From contig CM077159.1 of NCBI GenBank assembly GCA_039583875.1, forward strand, positions 5,583,371 through 5,647,370: DNA of 64,000 nt. The letters run 5' to 3'. The position numbers and the translations under genes are program-made. The notes below the pieces were generated by a model, which did no database searches, was not told where the DNA came from, and saw only the letters and a program-made list of their open reading frames with translations. Position 1 is the first letter of the stretch; each line of letters opens with the position of its first letter. This document shows positions 42,201 to 53,018 of this stretch, one piece after another. The stretch comes from Platanthera guangdongensis. Its lineage: Eukaryota > Streptophyta > Magnoliopsida > Asparagales > Orchidaceae.

Positions 42201-43423
42201 ATGTCATTACAAGCAAATTTTGAAAATGATTCTGTCTTTGGTAGAAAAAAGTATGAAAATCTTATTTTTGAAAAAGAAAAGAATTTGAAAAACTCTTATG
42301 ATGAACCACCCCATCTTGATTTAAAACCACTCCCTGATCATCTAAAATATGTCATTCTCGAAAAAAAATTCAAAATTGCCGTTATAATCTCGGCCTATCT
42401 TTCTCAATCCGAAAACGATCAGTTGATCGAAGTACTACAAAAGCATTGCCGCGCTATAGCGTGGCAAATTTCTGACATTTCTGGCATAAGCCCTTCTTTT
42501 TGTACTCATAAAATATTTTTTGAAAATAATCCTAAGGGTGTAGTCCAACCACAACGTCGTCTTAATCTGAATATGAAAGAGGTTGTGAAGGAAGAGGTGC
42601 TTAAGTTATTAGATGCGTGGATAATTTATCCGATTTCCGATAGTCAGTGGGTAAGTCTGGTCCAGGTTGTTCCTAAGAAGGGTGGGATCACGGTAGTAAC
42701 GAACGAAAATAACGACTTAATTCCAACTAGGACGATAACGGGATGTAGAATGTGCATCGATTACCGTAAGCTAAACGATGCCACTCGAAAAGATCACTTC
42801 CCCTCCCCTTTATCGATCAAATTTTAGAACGTTTATCCGGGCACAGTTTTTATTGCTTCCTCGACGGTCTCTCGGGGTATTTTCAAATCCCTATCGCACC
42901 CGAGGACCAAGAGAAGACAACATTCACTTGCCCCTTCGGAACTTTTGCTTATCGTAGAATGCCTTTCGGGTTATGCAATGCACCCGCTACCTTTCAGCGG
43001 TGTATGCTTGTTATTTTTGATAAATACGTAGAAAATATTATGCAAGTATTTATGGACGATTTTTCTATTTTTGGCGACTCCTTTGACTTATGTTTAGAAA
43101 ATATGGAAAAAGTTTTACAATGCTGCGAAGAAACCAACTTAGTTTTAAATTGGGAGAAGTGCCACTTTATGATGCGTGAAGGCTTAGTCCTTGGCCATAA
43201 GATTTTCGCTAAGGGAATTGATGTGGACAAGGCAAAAATTGAAGTAATTGAAAAGTTACAGCCGCCTACAAATAATAAAGCGATTAGAAGTTTTTTAGGG
43301 CACGCAGGTTTTTTCGACGATTCATTAAAGACTTTTCAAAAATTACTAAGCCTCTTACCCACCTTCTCGAAAAAGAAACTCCTTTCATTTTTGATGAATC
43401 TTGTCTCACTGCGTTTGAATTAA
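42201..43423 (+). pseudogene. Athila reverse transcriptase
   Basis: The frame from 42201 has LPDHLKYVILEK, the fingers block PQRRLNLNMKEVV and CRMCIDYRKLNDATRKDHFP. A one-base loss near 42817 shifts frame. From about 42828 the palm follows (FLDGLSGYFQIPIAPEDQ, MPFGLCNAPATF, catalytic FMDDFSIFG, LGHKIFAKGIDVDKAK). A second one-base loss near 43312 breaks the thumb. The motifs are otherwise canonical. Confidence 0.92.
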
Positions 43424-44127
43424 TTTAATCCAAACTTATAAATGCTCCTATTATGATCGCCCTAGTTTGGGATTTACCATTCGAAATAATGTGTGATGCG
43501 AGTAGTCATGTGGTAGGTGCGGTTCAAGGACAACGAATTGCTAAGAACTTTCATCCGATTTTCTATGCTCGTAAAACTCTAACTTCTGCTCAAGAAAATT
43601 ACACCACGACGGCGAAAGAACTTTTAGCTGTTATTTTTGCTTTTGATAAATTCCGACCGTACGTTACTCTTGCCAAAGTTATTGTCTTTACGGATCATTC
43701 CGCTTTTAAGTACCTCCTTTCTAAACTGGATGCCAAGCCGCGTCTTATTCACTGGATCATCTTACTTCAAGAATTCGACTTGGAGATTCGGGATAAGAAA
43801 GGAGCGGAAAACCTAGCGGCTGATCATCTTTCTCGTCTTGAAAATCCCAAACTTGATATTTTAAATGAAAATTTTATTAATGACTCTTTTTCGGATGAAC
43901 GAATTTTAAACATTTCTTCTTCTACCCCCTGGTTTGCCGACCTGGCCAATTATCTTGTAGCTCGGGCCCTTCCAAAAGAATACTCTTCTCACCAAAAGAA
44001 GAAATTCTTTTCGAAGATGAAGTATTATTTTTGGGAGGACCCCTTTCTATTTCGCATTTGTGTGGATCAGGTGGTTAGAAGATGTGTTTCCCGGGAAGAA
44101 GGTCAACAAATTTTAAAGCATATTCAT
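43424..44127 (+). pseudogene. Athila RNase H and start of integrase
   Basis: After a TAA near 43426 the frame reads [44 protein letters not shown] and [13 protein letters not shown], all RNase H. It continues into the integrase N-terminus ([18 protein letters not shown]). It breaks at the gag-only element at 44127 and resumes at 51938. Confidence 0.92.
44123..44127. repeat. Target-site duplication TTCAT (left), partner 51933-51937
   Basis: TTCAT lies before TGTTAACCC and after GCATCAACA at the other end. Excision restores the integrase frame. Confidence 0.93.
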
Positions 44128-44679
44128 TGTTAACCCTGAAATCGGCGATCCCTCCCAAGGTGGCCAGCTCGCAAGTTGCGGACTGCTCCAGGAGGCCGCG
44201 GCCTGCCTACCTTTCCTTCCAAGGGTGGGCGGACTGACCTTTCAATCCGCTCAGTCCGCGCAGCTATGGCGGTCTCTCTAGCTAGGCCGCCCAGGTCGCG
44301 CAACTCCCGCTCCTGCAGGGGGTGCGGACTGCTTTCTCAGTCTGCCCTGTAGTCCGCGCAGTTTATTCAGCAAAACGCGCTCATCCAGTAGGCGGAACTA
44401 CCCAGCTTTGGTGGACTCCAACTTCCAGTCCGACAAGTCGCAGCATATCAACTAACAACAATGGCGACTTGCTCCTGGTCGTCGGTCAGTGGCAGCAACC
44501 TTCATCCAATTTCCTGACGCCAAGCAAGCGACGACTTACCCCTACTCGCCGCTTCACAGCAGCAAAGACGAGCCCCAAGTCCACCTGCCGAGTCCGCCCG
44601 CCAGATTGTCGAGTACGCTCGTTCAGGGGCGGACTGTCTGCTGAGGCCGCCAGGCAGGGGGCGACCCTCTTTCCTCCCG

Positions 44680-45120
44680 GAGAGGCGGCGGCCTCCTGCA
44701 GCTATCTGCCGAGGCCGCCCAGCATGGGGCGGCCTCCCCGTCTTCCAGAGAGGCGGCGGCCTCCTGCCACTGTCTGCCGAGGCCGCCCAGCATGGGGCGG
44801 CCTCCCCGTCCGCCAGAGAGGTAGCGGCCTCCTGCCGCTGTCCGCCGAGGCCGCCCAGCATGGGGCGGCCTCCCCGTCCACCAGAGAGGCGGCGGCCTCC
44901 TACCGCTGTCCGCTGAGGCATCCCAACATGGGGCGGCCTCCCCGTCCGCCAGAAAGGCGGCGGCCTCCTGCCATTGTCCGCCGAGGATGCCCAGTATGGG
45001 GAAGGCTCCCTGCCTGCCAGAAAGGCAGCATCCTCCTGCCGCTGTCTGCCGAGGCCGCCCAGCATGGGGCGTCCTCCCCGTCCGCCAGAGAGGTGGAGGC
45101 CTCCTGCCGCTGTCCGCTGA
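44680..45120. repeat. 68-bp GC-rich minisatellite in LTR, about 7 copies
   Basis: Units are spaced exactly 68 bp (GCCTCCTGC at 44691, 44759, 44827 and on). The core includes GGCCGCCCAGCATGGGGCGG. It lies in U3, upstream of the TATA box. 68 is not a multiple of 3, so frames rotate through the array. Confidence 0.92.
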
Positions 45121-45213
45121 GACCTATCGCGGACTCCGCGGACTTAACTTTTGTACTCGTATAATTCACCGCCTCACCGGTGGTGACGTTACCGTTACCG
45201 CTACCGCCCCGGG

Positions 45214-45223
45214 CCTATAAATA
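45214..45223 (+). promoter_or_regulatory. TATA box, gag-only element LTR
   Basis: CTATAAATAG is conserved in the right LTR at 50919-50928, between the two repeat arrays. Confidence 0.7.
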
Positions 45224-45649
45224 GCCCCCAATACCTCTCATTTAAGGTGGGCGGCACGGATACAATGCGTAGGAGGAAAACTGCAGCTTGCCAGCAAGGT
45301 CTGCGGACTCAATTTTCCAGTCCGCCACAACCTCCATCAGCTTGCCAGCAAGGTCTGCGGACTCAGTTTTCCAGTCCGCTACAACCTCCATCAGCTTGTC
45401 AGCAAGCCCTGCGGACTCAGTTTTCCAGTCCTCCACAGCTGCTGGCAGCCTCTTTTCCTTAGCCTCTGGCAACTCCTTCCTTAACCGCCAGTTTCCCCCT
45501 TTGTACCGTTTATTGCTTTTTCCTGTAAAGGTGCACTAGCAAGCTGTAATCTTGTTTCTTGATTAGAGGAAAAGCCCGTCGCAGGAGTGGCATTTAAGCC
45601 GCGACGGGCAAAGTCTGTTGTTGCTGCTGCTAGCGGCCCCCTCTCCATC

Positions 45650-45960
45650 TGCTCAGCAAGTTTGCTCTCTACTCAGCTAGCCTTGCTCTCTGCTTAGCTA
45701 GCTTGCCCTCTGCTCAGCAAGCTTGCCCTCTGCTCAGCAAGCTTGCTCTCTGCTCAACTAGCCTTGCTCTCTGCTTAGCTAGCTTGCCCTCTGCTTAGCT
45801 AGCTTGCTCTCTGCTTAGCTAGCTTGGTCTTTGCTCAGCAAGCTTGCTCTCTGCTCAGCTAGCCTTGCTCCCGGCTTAGCTAGCTTGCCCTCTGCTTAGC
45901 TAGCTTGCCCTCTGCTCAGCAAGCCTTGCTCTCTGCTCAGTAAGCCTTTTCTCTACTAAG
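45650..45960. repeat. 20-bp CAGCAAGCTTGCCCTCTGCT array
   Basis: About 15 copies of a 19-21-bp unit, alternating CAGCAAGCTTGC and TAGCTAGCTTGC forms, lie downstream of the TATA box (R or U5 side). The partner is at about 51350-51660 and has a different arrangement of unit types. Confidence 0.9.
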
Positions 45961-46281
45961 CAAGTTCCTCACTACTCATTAAGCTTCTTCGCTGGTCAAT
46001 CGTCATAGTAACTGTCTGCTCGACAGCTCCTGATCATCCTCCTTTTTCTCATCAGCCTTCCCGACTGCTCTCGACGACCCTCTCCTCTATCCCCGCAACC
46101 CCTTTGACAAGCGCTTGCTCCACTCTCGAGCACTTAGAAGCTTCCTTCCTTCCTCTTCCTCTCCTAGCTTGTGAGACCGAACACGCTCCCTCCGTGTTAG
46201 CTGCCAGGTGCCGTTTTCGTGCATCAACAGTTAACACGCGGCCTTCAGATCCGAACAAACAATGAAAACTGACAGTTAGCC

Positions 46282-47928
46282 ATGGCAGACCACCAACCAG
46301 CTGAGAACCTTGCTCCAAGTCCTAGTGAATATCCACTCTGGGAGGCCTTCGAGCAATCGCACCGTGAGAATGCTCAGCAATTCCAAGCAATCAACCAAAT
46401 TCTTGCTGCAATCACACAACGATTAGACACTCATCCTACAGTAGCCCCAGCTACTCCAGCTGCTCCAATCAATCCAGCATCCGAGACTCCTCAAGCTTAT
46501 CCTCCGGCTTCCCCGCCGTTCTATCCTCCTTACACTCCAACCTTTCCGCAAGGACCTGCAGGCCCTTTGCGACCTCAAGATGAAGAGTTTGCGGCTCGTC
46601 AAAACTTCTTCCGGAGAGCAGCCCGGGGAAGTCTTGCAAGATTTCTCAACTTTCAGGGAAGTCATCCTTACTCATCAGCTCCTTCCTTTGCTCCTGCAGC
46701 AACTTTTCCCTTTTATTCCCCTACTTCCTTTGCAGCTACAGCTTATGCTCTCTTTAATCCTTATGATGTAGGAGAACAAGAAGAGCCGTCACCATTTACA
46801 GAGAATGTTCGTCACGAACCTACTCCAGCAAACTTCAGAGAGCCTCGACTGTGAATCTACACTGGAGAGACTGATCCAGTAAAGCACCTTCAAGCCTTTG
46901 AATCGGCTGTTTCTCATAAGACTCTGTTAGATGCAACTAAGTGCAAGCTCCTTGTCACCACCTTTGATGGGCAAGTGAGGGACTAGTTCTATGGCCGCCG
47001 TCCTCACTCCATCACTTCCTTTGCTGATCTGCGAAGGGAGTTCTTGCTCAGGTTATCTACCTCAACCAAGAGAAAGGGCGGTCCTGAAGCCCTCTTTGAG
47101 ATCAAGCAGCGTGGAAATGAAACTTGGTCTCAATTCGTTGATCGATTCCAAAGAGAAATCTTGGACATCGAGATTGTCGATCAAGAAATGTACTGAGTGG
47201 CTCTTATCCACGGTCTTCATGAAGGGCCTCTCAAGTTTGAAGCCAATGTCCGTGCTCCAAGAACATACCAAGAGTTGATTGTCTTAGCCAACTTGTAAAT
47301 CTGAGGCGAAAAGAGCAACACAGGCTTCATCTCCAAGCTTATATCAGAGAAAGATCCTTCTCATAAACAGCCCCCGAGGTCTCCCCGGAAATATTTCCCA
47401 ACTAACTCAAGGAGGGAAAGAATATTTTAGCATCGTTGATACTCTTTCCAGGGTAAAGACCGTATTCGAGACCCACTACTACCACCAGCTCCATCTTCTC
47501 AAACAACTGCAGTCTACCATCAGCAAGGCGATGACTTGCATAAGTCCGAACTAGATGAGGCCATTAAAGAAGTGAGCCAAATCATAAAGGATAAAGCTAA
47601 CTACAAAAGGCCTTATCGATCGGCTGATCAAAGATCTAGAGACTCAGAACCATACTGCGAGTTCCACAAAGAGCCAGGCCACCTGACCAAGAACTGCCGA
47701 GCACTCCGCCAGCTTGTGCAAAAGTTGCTCCGACAGGGTAAGATGCGTGACATGTTTCCCAATGAAGATCGCCCTGATCCAACAACCTCACAGGGCAAAG
47801 AAGTTGCAGATATTCCTTGCATCTCAAGAGGGGTGAGCCTAGTCGAAGAACCCCCTCTCCTCATTATTAATAAAACCGTCGAATGCTTTGATGCCGATGA
47901 CGAGGGTGTGCTTGGAAGACTGTTCTGA
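46282..47928 (+). pseudogene. Gag of the TR-GAG element, with stops
   Basis: ATG 46282 (MADHQPAENLAPSPSEYP) starts a coiled-coil-like N-terminus and a Pro-rich region. The gag core follows (TGETDPVKHLQAFESA, FADLRREFLLRLSTS, GNETWSQFVDRFQREI), then a zinc-binding motif near 47650 (CEFHKEPGHLTKNC). In-frame stops interrupt it: TGA near 46852, TAG near 46984, TGA near 47194, and others around 47296-47430. The final TGA is at 47926-47928. It is recognisable across its whole length but would not be translated intact. Confidence 0.88.
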
Positions 47929-49770
47929 ACCAACAAAGGACTTCATGGTTCTCCAAATTTTTTGATAACCTTGATCGGTTACTCTTACTCTTACTTTTCG
48001 AACATTTTCATTTTAAAGCACTCCTAAGTGCTGCTTCTTGCTTTTCAATAAAGCTTTTATCATGAATCTTATACTGACACAGTTCCTTGTGCTACTTCCT
48101 CCTCTATTTTTCTTTTTGCCGAAGAGATCACTACACCAATGAGATATCGCCAAGTCTTGCTATAGGCCCCCTCGAGATTGGATTCCAGCGTAAGACAACA
48201 ACGACCACATATCGCGGGGAGTGTTCGCATATGTATAGTGGGGGCTATCCAAATCTCATGCGGAGGAATACGGGACTTTTGATCCTAGCCGGCATCTAAC
48301 ACAGAGTGTGTGCTAGAGAGGCCCCATGTGTTAGCTCTGTTGTGCTTCGCAAAGGATACATTACAGTTACGGTGATCTTTGCTTGACAAGCAATGGCGAT
48401 CAAGCGTAGCCTTGTCTCTTTGATCATCTCACAACTGTGATGGCCGAACACTCTCTGGTACTCTCGATCCGTGCCTTCGCGGTTTCCACAATTCCACTGA
48501 TCAATCCTCAGACAAGCAATAGGCCACTTGGTGCAACTAGTCTCATTGATCGGTGATGATTGTACCCGAGGCAAGAGAGCAGTGCATCTAGCGATCCTTC
48601 TCAGGATTCTCCTTGCTTTTCTCTTTTGTGCCCTCCTAGAGGATGTGCGGCCAGCCCGCTTTGAGTACGACTATACTCGGGATGATTTTCTCAGGCAAGT
48701 GATGCATAAGGCCCACGGGGAACACCTGTGGCAGCATACAGCCTTCTTTAGTCACTTCCGAGTATAGACCTCTTTTTTTCAACTGCCTTCTTTCACAGGT
48801 GAACAGATTAATCCGACCTTTCAAAAGGATTAGCAAACATTCGCTTTGCTTATGCTCATTTCATATAAATTGTTTGCTCAAAGATATATCAGATGATGAT
48901 TCACAGAGGTATTCGTTACTCTTATCAAAATATAATGACATCAAACATTGATCAAAGAATCTTACACTCCTTGATCATCAAGCAATGCTATTGCAATCTA
49001 GTTAAGATTAACAGAATTCATCAAGTTCTTTCTCTGCCAATATGATCATATCTATCAATAGTCAGCGCTCGACTCATTGATCTTGACTTCATGACATCTC
49101 TAATATAATAAGAAGATTGATATTCTTGTTTTATCTTCATTTAATTGTCAGTAGAGTTCGTCAAGCATTTCCTCTGCTATTTGGTCATGTCCACCTTATC
49201 TCATCAACATAACACCTGCAAGCCTCATCCAGGTACTTGCAGTTTAGTTCATTATGATATGCATGTTGCTCACTATTTCTCTTTGCAGTGATCAGCAAAG
49301 GCCTGCAAGTTGCTTTACAGGTACTTACAAGATCTTCTCATTCATTATTTCTGCTTCTAACTCTCATTTTGCAGTGAATAGCAGACATTTGCAAGTTCCT
49401 TCACAGATACTTGCAAGCTACTTTTATGTCCCATTTTTGCTTCTAAAATCACTTTTGCAGAGACTAGCAGACACTTGCAAGACCATTTCAGGTATTTGCG
49501 AGTTATCTCCCTTCTATACTTCTCTCTTACCTTCATTTTGCAGAACTCAGTAGAAGACACATCTTCTTCGTTTTGCAAAGGTAAACTCAGGTACGCGTGT
49601 ACCTTCCACTTATGTCTTCACTAACGTTTTCTACGCAGGAAAAAGATATGTAATGGCAACTTTGTTAGGAGAAGCATCGGGTTCTCTCTCCCCTTGTCTC
49701 CTCTTTTTTTTTGGGAAGGATCACGATTTTCGTGGGTCTCTAACTTTTTCGAAGTTCTCTTCGAAACTTC
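47929..49770 (+). other. Non-coding 3' region of the gag-only element
   Basis: 1.84 kb between gag and the polypurine tract with no pol motif on either strand. It contains degenerate CTTGCAAGT / TTTGCAG repeats (49190-49560). I see nothing else. Confidence 0.7.
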
Positions 49771-49787
49771 AAAAAGTGCGGGGATTT
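49771..49787 (+). other. Polypurine tract, gag-only element
   Basis: AAAAAGTGCGGGGATTTT-like purine tract ends at the right LTR start (49788). Confidence 0.65.
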
Positions 49788-51932
49788 TGTTAACCCTGAA
49801 ATCGGCGATCCCTCCCAAGGTGGCCAGCTCGCAAGTCGCGGCCTGCTCCAGGAGGCCGCGGCCTGCCTACCTTTTCTTCCAAGGGTGGGTGGACTGACCT
49901 TTCAATCTGCTCAGTCCGCGCGGCTATGGCGGTCTCTCTAGCTAGGCCGCCCAGGTCGCGTAGCTCCCGCTCCTGCAGGGGGTGCGGACTGTTGTCTCAG
50001 TCCACCCCTACAGTCCGCGCAGTTTATTCAGCAAAACACGCTCATCCAGCAGGTGGAACTACCCAGCTTCGGCGGAATCCAATTTCTAGTCCGACAAGTC
50101 GCAGCATATCAACTAACAACAATGGCGACTTGCTCCTGGTCGCCGGTCAGTGGCAGCAACATTCATCCAAGTTCCCGAAGTCGCCAAGCAAGTGACAACT
50201 TACCCCTACTCGCCGCTTACCAGCAGCAAAGATGAGCCCCAAGTCCGCCTGCTCAGGGGCGGACTGCCCCCGCCGAGTCCGCCCGCTCAGGGGCGGACTG
50301 CCCGCTAGATTGCCGAGTCCGTCCGCTTAGGGGCGGACTGTCTGCTGAGACCGCCCGGTAGGGGGCTACCCTCTTTCCTCCTGGAGAGGCGGCGGCCTCA
50401 TGCCGCTGTCCGCCGAGGCCGCCCAGTATGGGGCGGCCTCCTCGTCTGCCAGAGAGGCGGCGGCCTCCTGCCGTTGTCCGCCGAGGCTGCCCAGCATGGG
50501 GTGGCCTCCCCGTCCGCCAGAGAGGCAGCGGCCTCCTGCCATTGTCCGCCGAGGCCGCCCAGCATGGGGCAGCCTCCCCATCTGCCAGAGAGGCGGCAGC
50601 CTCCTGCCGCTGTCCGCCAAGGCCTCCCAGCATGGGGAGGGCTCCCCGTCCGCCAGAGAGGCGGCGGCCTCCTGCCGCTGTCCGCCGAGGCCGCCCAGCA
50701 TGGGGCGGCCTCCCTGTCTGTCAGAGAGGCAGCGGCCTCCTGCCGCTGTCCGCCGAGGCCGCCTAGCATGGGGCGGCCTCCCCGTCCGCCAGAGAGGCGG
50801 CGGCCTCCTGCCGCTGTCCACTGAGGCCTATCGCGGACTCCGCGTACTCAACTTTTGTACTCTCATAATTCACCGCCTCACCGGTGGTGACGTTACCGTT
50901 ATAGTTACCGCCCCGGGCCTATAAATAGCCCCCAATACCTCTCATTTAAGGGGGGCGGCACGGAGACAAGGCGCAGGAGGAAAACTACAGCTTGCCAGCA
51001 AGGTCTGCGGACTCAGTTTTCTAGTCCGCCACAGCCTCCATCAGCTTGCCAGCAAGGTCTGCGGACTCAGTTTTCCAGTCCGCCACAGCCTCAATCAGCT
51101 TGTCAGCAAGCCCCACGGACTCAGTTTTCCAGTCCTCCACAGCTGCTGGTAGTCTCTTTTCCCTAGCCTCTGGCAACTCCTTCCTTAACCGCCAGCTTCC
51201 CCCTTTGTACCCTTTATTGCTTTTTCATGTAAAGGTGCACTAGCAAGCTGTAATCTTGTTTCTTGATTAGAGAAAAATCCCGTCGCAGGAGTGGCATTTA
51301 AGTTGCGACGGGCGAAGTCTGTTGTTGCTGCTGCTAGCGGCCCCCTCTCCCTCTGCTCAGCAAGCTTGCTCTCTGCTCAGCTAGCCTTGCTCTCTGCTCA
51401 GCAAGCTTGCTCTCTGCTCAGCAAGCTTGCTCTCTGCTTAGCAAGCTTGCTCTCTGCTCAGCTAGCCTTGCTCTCTGCTTAGCTAGCTTGCCCTCTGCTT
51501 AGCTAGCTTGCTCTCTACTTAGCTAGCTTGCTCTCTGCTTAGCAAGCTTGCTCTCTGCTCAGCTAGCCTTGCTCTCTGCTTAGCTAGCTTGCACTCTGCT
51601 TAGCTAGCTTGCCCTCTGCTCAGCAAGCCTTGCTCTCTGCTCAGCAAGCCTTTTCTCTGCTAAGCAAGTTCATCGTTGCTCATTAAGCTTCTCCGATGGT
51701 CGATCGTCATAGTAACTGTCTGCTCGACAGCTCCTGATCATCCTCCTCTTCTCATCAGCCTTCCCGGCTGCTCTCGGCGACCCTCTCCTCTATCCCCGCA
51801 AATCCTTTGACAAGCGCTTGCTCCACTCTCGAGCACTCAGAAGCTTCCTTCCTTCCTCTTCCTCTCCTAGCTTGTGAGACCGAACACGCTCCCTACGTGT
51901 AAGCTGCCCGGTGCCGTTTTCGTGCATCAACA
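49788..51932 (+). repeat. 3' LTR of the gag-only element
   Basis: This 2145-bp partner carries the same two arrays (68-bp units about 50385-50825; 20-bp units about 51350-51660) and the TATA box. It differs from the left LTR in repeat composition and copy number, for example the extra GCGGACTGCC block near 50245-50345. Confidence 0.93.
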
Positions 51933-51937
51933 TTCAT

Positions 51938-53018
51938 GAAGGTCCGACTGGCGGGCATTTTCAAGCAAATCGCACCGCCCACAAAGTGCTTAGTGATGGC
52001 TTTTACTGGCCAAGCATATTTAAAGATGCGCAACTCTTTGTGAGCGGGTGTGATCGGTGCCAACGGACTGGAAACTTATCTAATAAAAATGAAATGGAAC
52101 AAAATTATTTTCTGGAATGCGAAGTTTTTGATTTATGGGGCATTGACTTTGTAGGCCCATTTCCCTCAAGTTTAGGAAATAAATATATTCTAGTCGCAGT
52201 AGATTATGTTTCCAGGTGGGCGGAGGCCAAAGCTTTACCAAGAAATGAATCTCGCGTCGTAGTTGCCTTTCTTAAAAAATTATTTTCTCGATTTTGTTTT
52301 TCTCGAGCGATCGTTAGTGATAGGGGAAGTCATTTTTGTAACGCTCAACTCGATAAAGCTTTAACTAAATATGGCGTTACGCATAAACTATCAACTGCTT
52401 ATCACCCCCAAACTAATGGTCAGGTCGAGGTAGTCAATCGAGAGCTTAAAAGAATTTTGGAAAAAACCATTCTACTTCCGTAAGGATTGGTCTTTAAAGT
52501 TAGACGATGCTCTTTGGGCCTATCGGACAGCGTACAAGACCACTATTGGTTGTACTCCTTTCCGACTAGTCTACGGAAAATCGTGTCATCTCCCGGTAGA
52601 AGTAGAGCACCGTGCGTATTGGGCGTTGAAGTTTTTTAATTTTGATCCGCACTCGGTCGGTGAGCATAGAAAAACCCAACTAGATGAGCTTGACGAGTGG
52701 TGAGCATACGCTTATGAAAATAATAAAATTTATAAAGAACGCACGAAACTTTATCACGATAAGAACTTGCGCCATCCTAAAACGTTTAAACCCGGCGATC
52801 ACATTCTTCTTTTCAATTCTCGCCTACGTCTTTTTCCTGGCAAACTTAAATCTAGATGGTCTGGACCGTTTACGGTCAAGGACGTTTATTCTTATGGAAC
52901 TGTGTTGCTTTCGCACCCCGATAAGGGTGATTTTAAAGTGAATGGGCATAGACTTAAACTTTATTTTTCAAATGATTCTGTGTCTCCTGCAATGGAGGAT
53001 CTTGTCTTGTACTCTTAA
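51938..53018 (+). pseudogene. Athila integrase (main part)
   Basis: The frame continues from 44127: zinc domain ([14 protein letters not shown] ... CDRCQRTGN), core (Asp in [10 protein letters not shown], Asp in [10 protein letters not shown], Glu in [12 protein letters not shown]). A frameshift near 52475 ends this frame at 52483. The C-terminal part is open at 52767-53018 ([20 protein letters not shown]) with a TGA near 52702. The stop at 53016-53018 is the natural end. Confidence 0.9.

Larger units (their letters stand above)
44128..46229 (+). repeat. 5' LTR of the gag-only element, with two tandem-repeat arrays
   Basis: The LTR starts TGTTAACCCTGAAATCGG and ends CGTGCATCAACA. It contains a 68-bp GC-rich array (about 44680-45120), a TATA box at 45214-45223 and a 20-bp array (about 45650-45960). 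Open frames over the GC-rich array on both strands are artefacts of its period and composition. Confidence 0.93.
44128..51932 (+). mobile_element. Gag-only LTR retrotransposon (TR-GAG type), non-autonomous
   Basis: This 7.8-kb element has 2.1-kb LTRs (44128-46229 and 49788-51932), a gag-like ORF only (46282-47928), about 1.8 kb of non-coding 3' sequence and a polypurine tract. No protease, RT, RNase H or integrase motif is visible on either strand. The general class, terminal-repeat elements with only a gag domain, is known in plants; it needs enzymes from another element. The gag zinc-binding motif (CEFHKEPGHLTKNC) is of the Tat/Ogre style, so a Tat element may be the helper. No convincing primer site is seen after the 5' LTR. 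Confidence 0.88.

Noticed and set aside
44322..45169. Long GC-rich frames (280 aa + and 187 aa -), and their copies at 50253-50924
   Set aside because: They lie over the 68-bp LTR array in several frames and on both strands. They have no domain and exist twice because the LTR exists twice.
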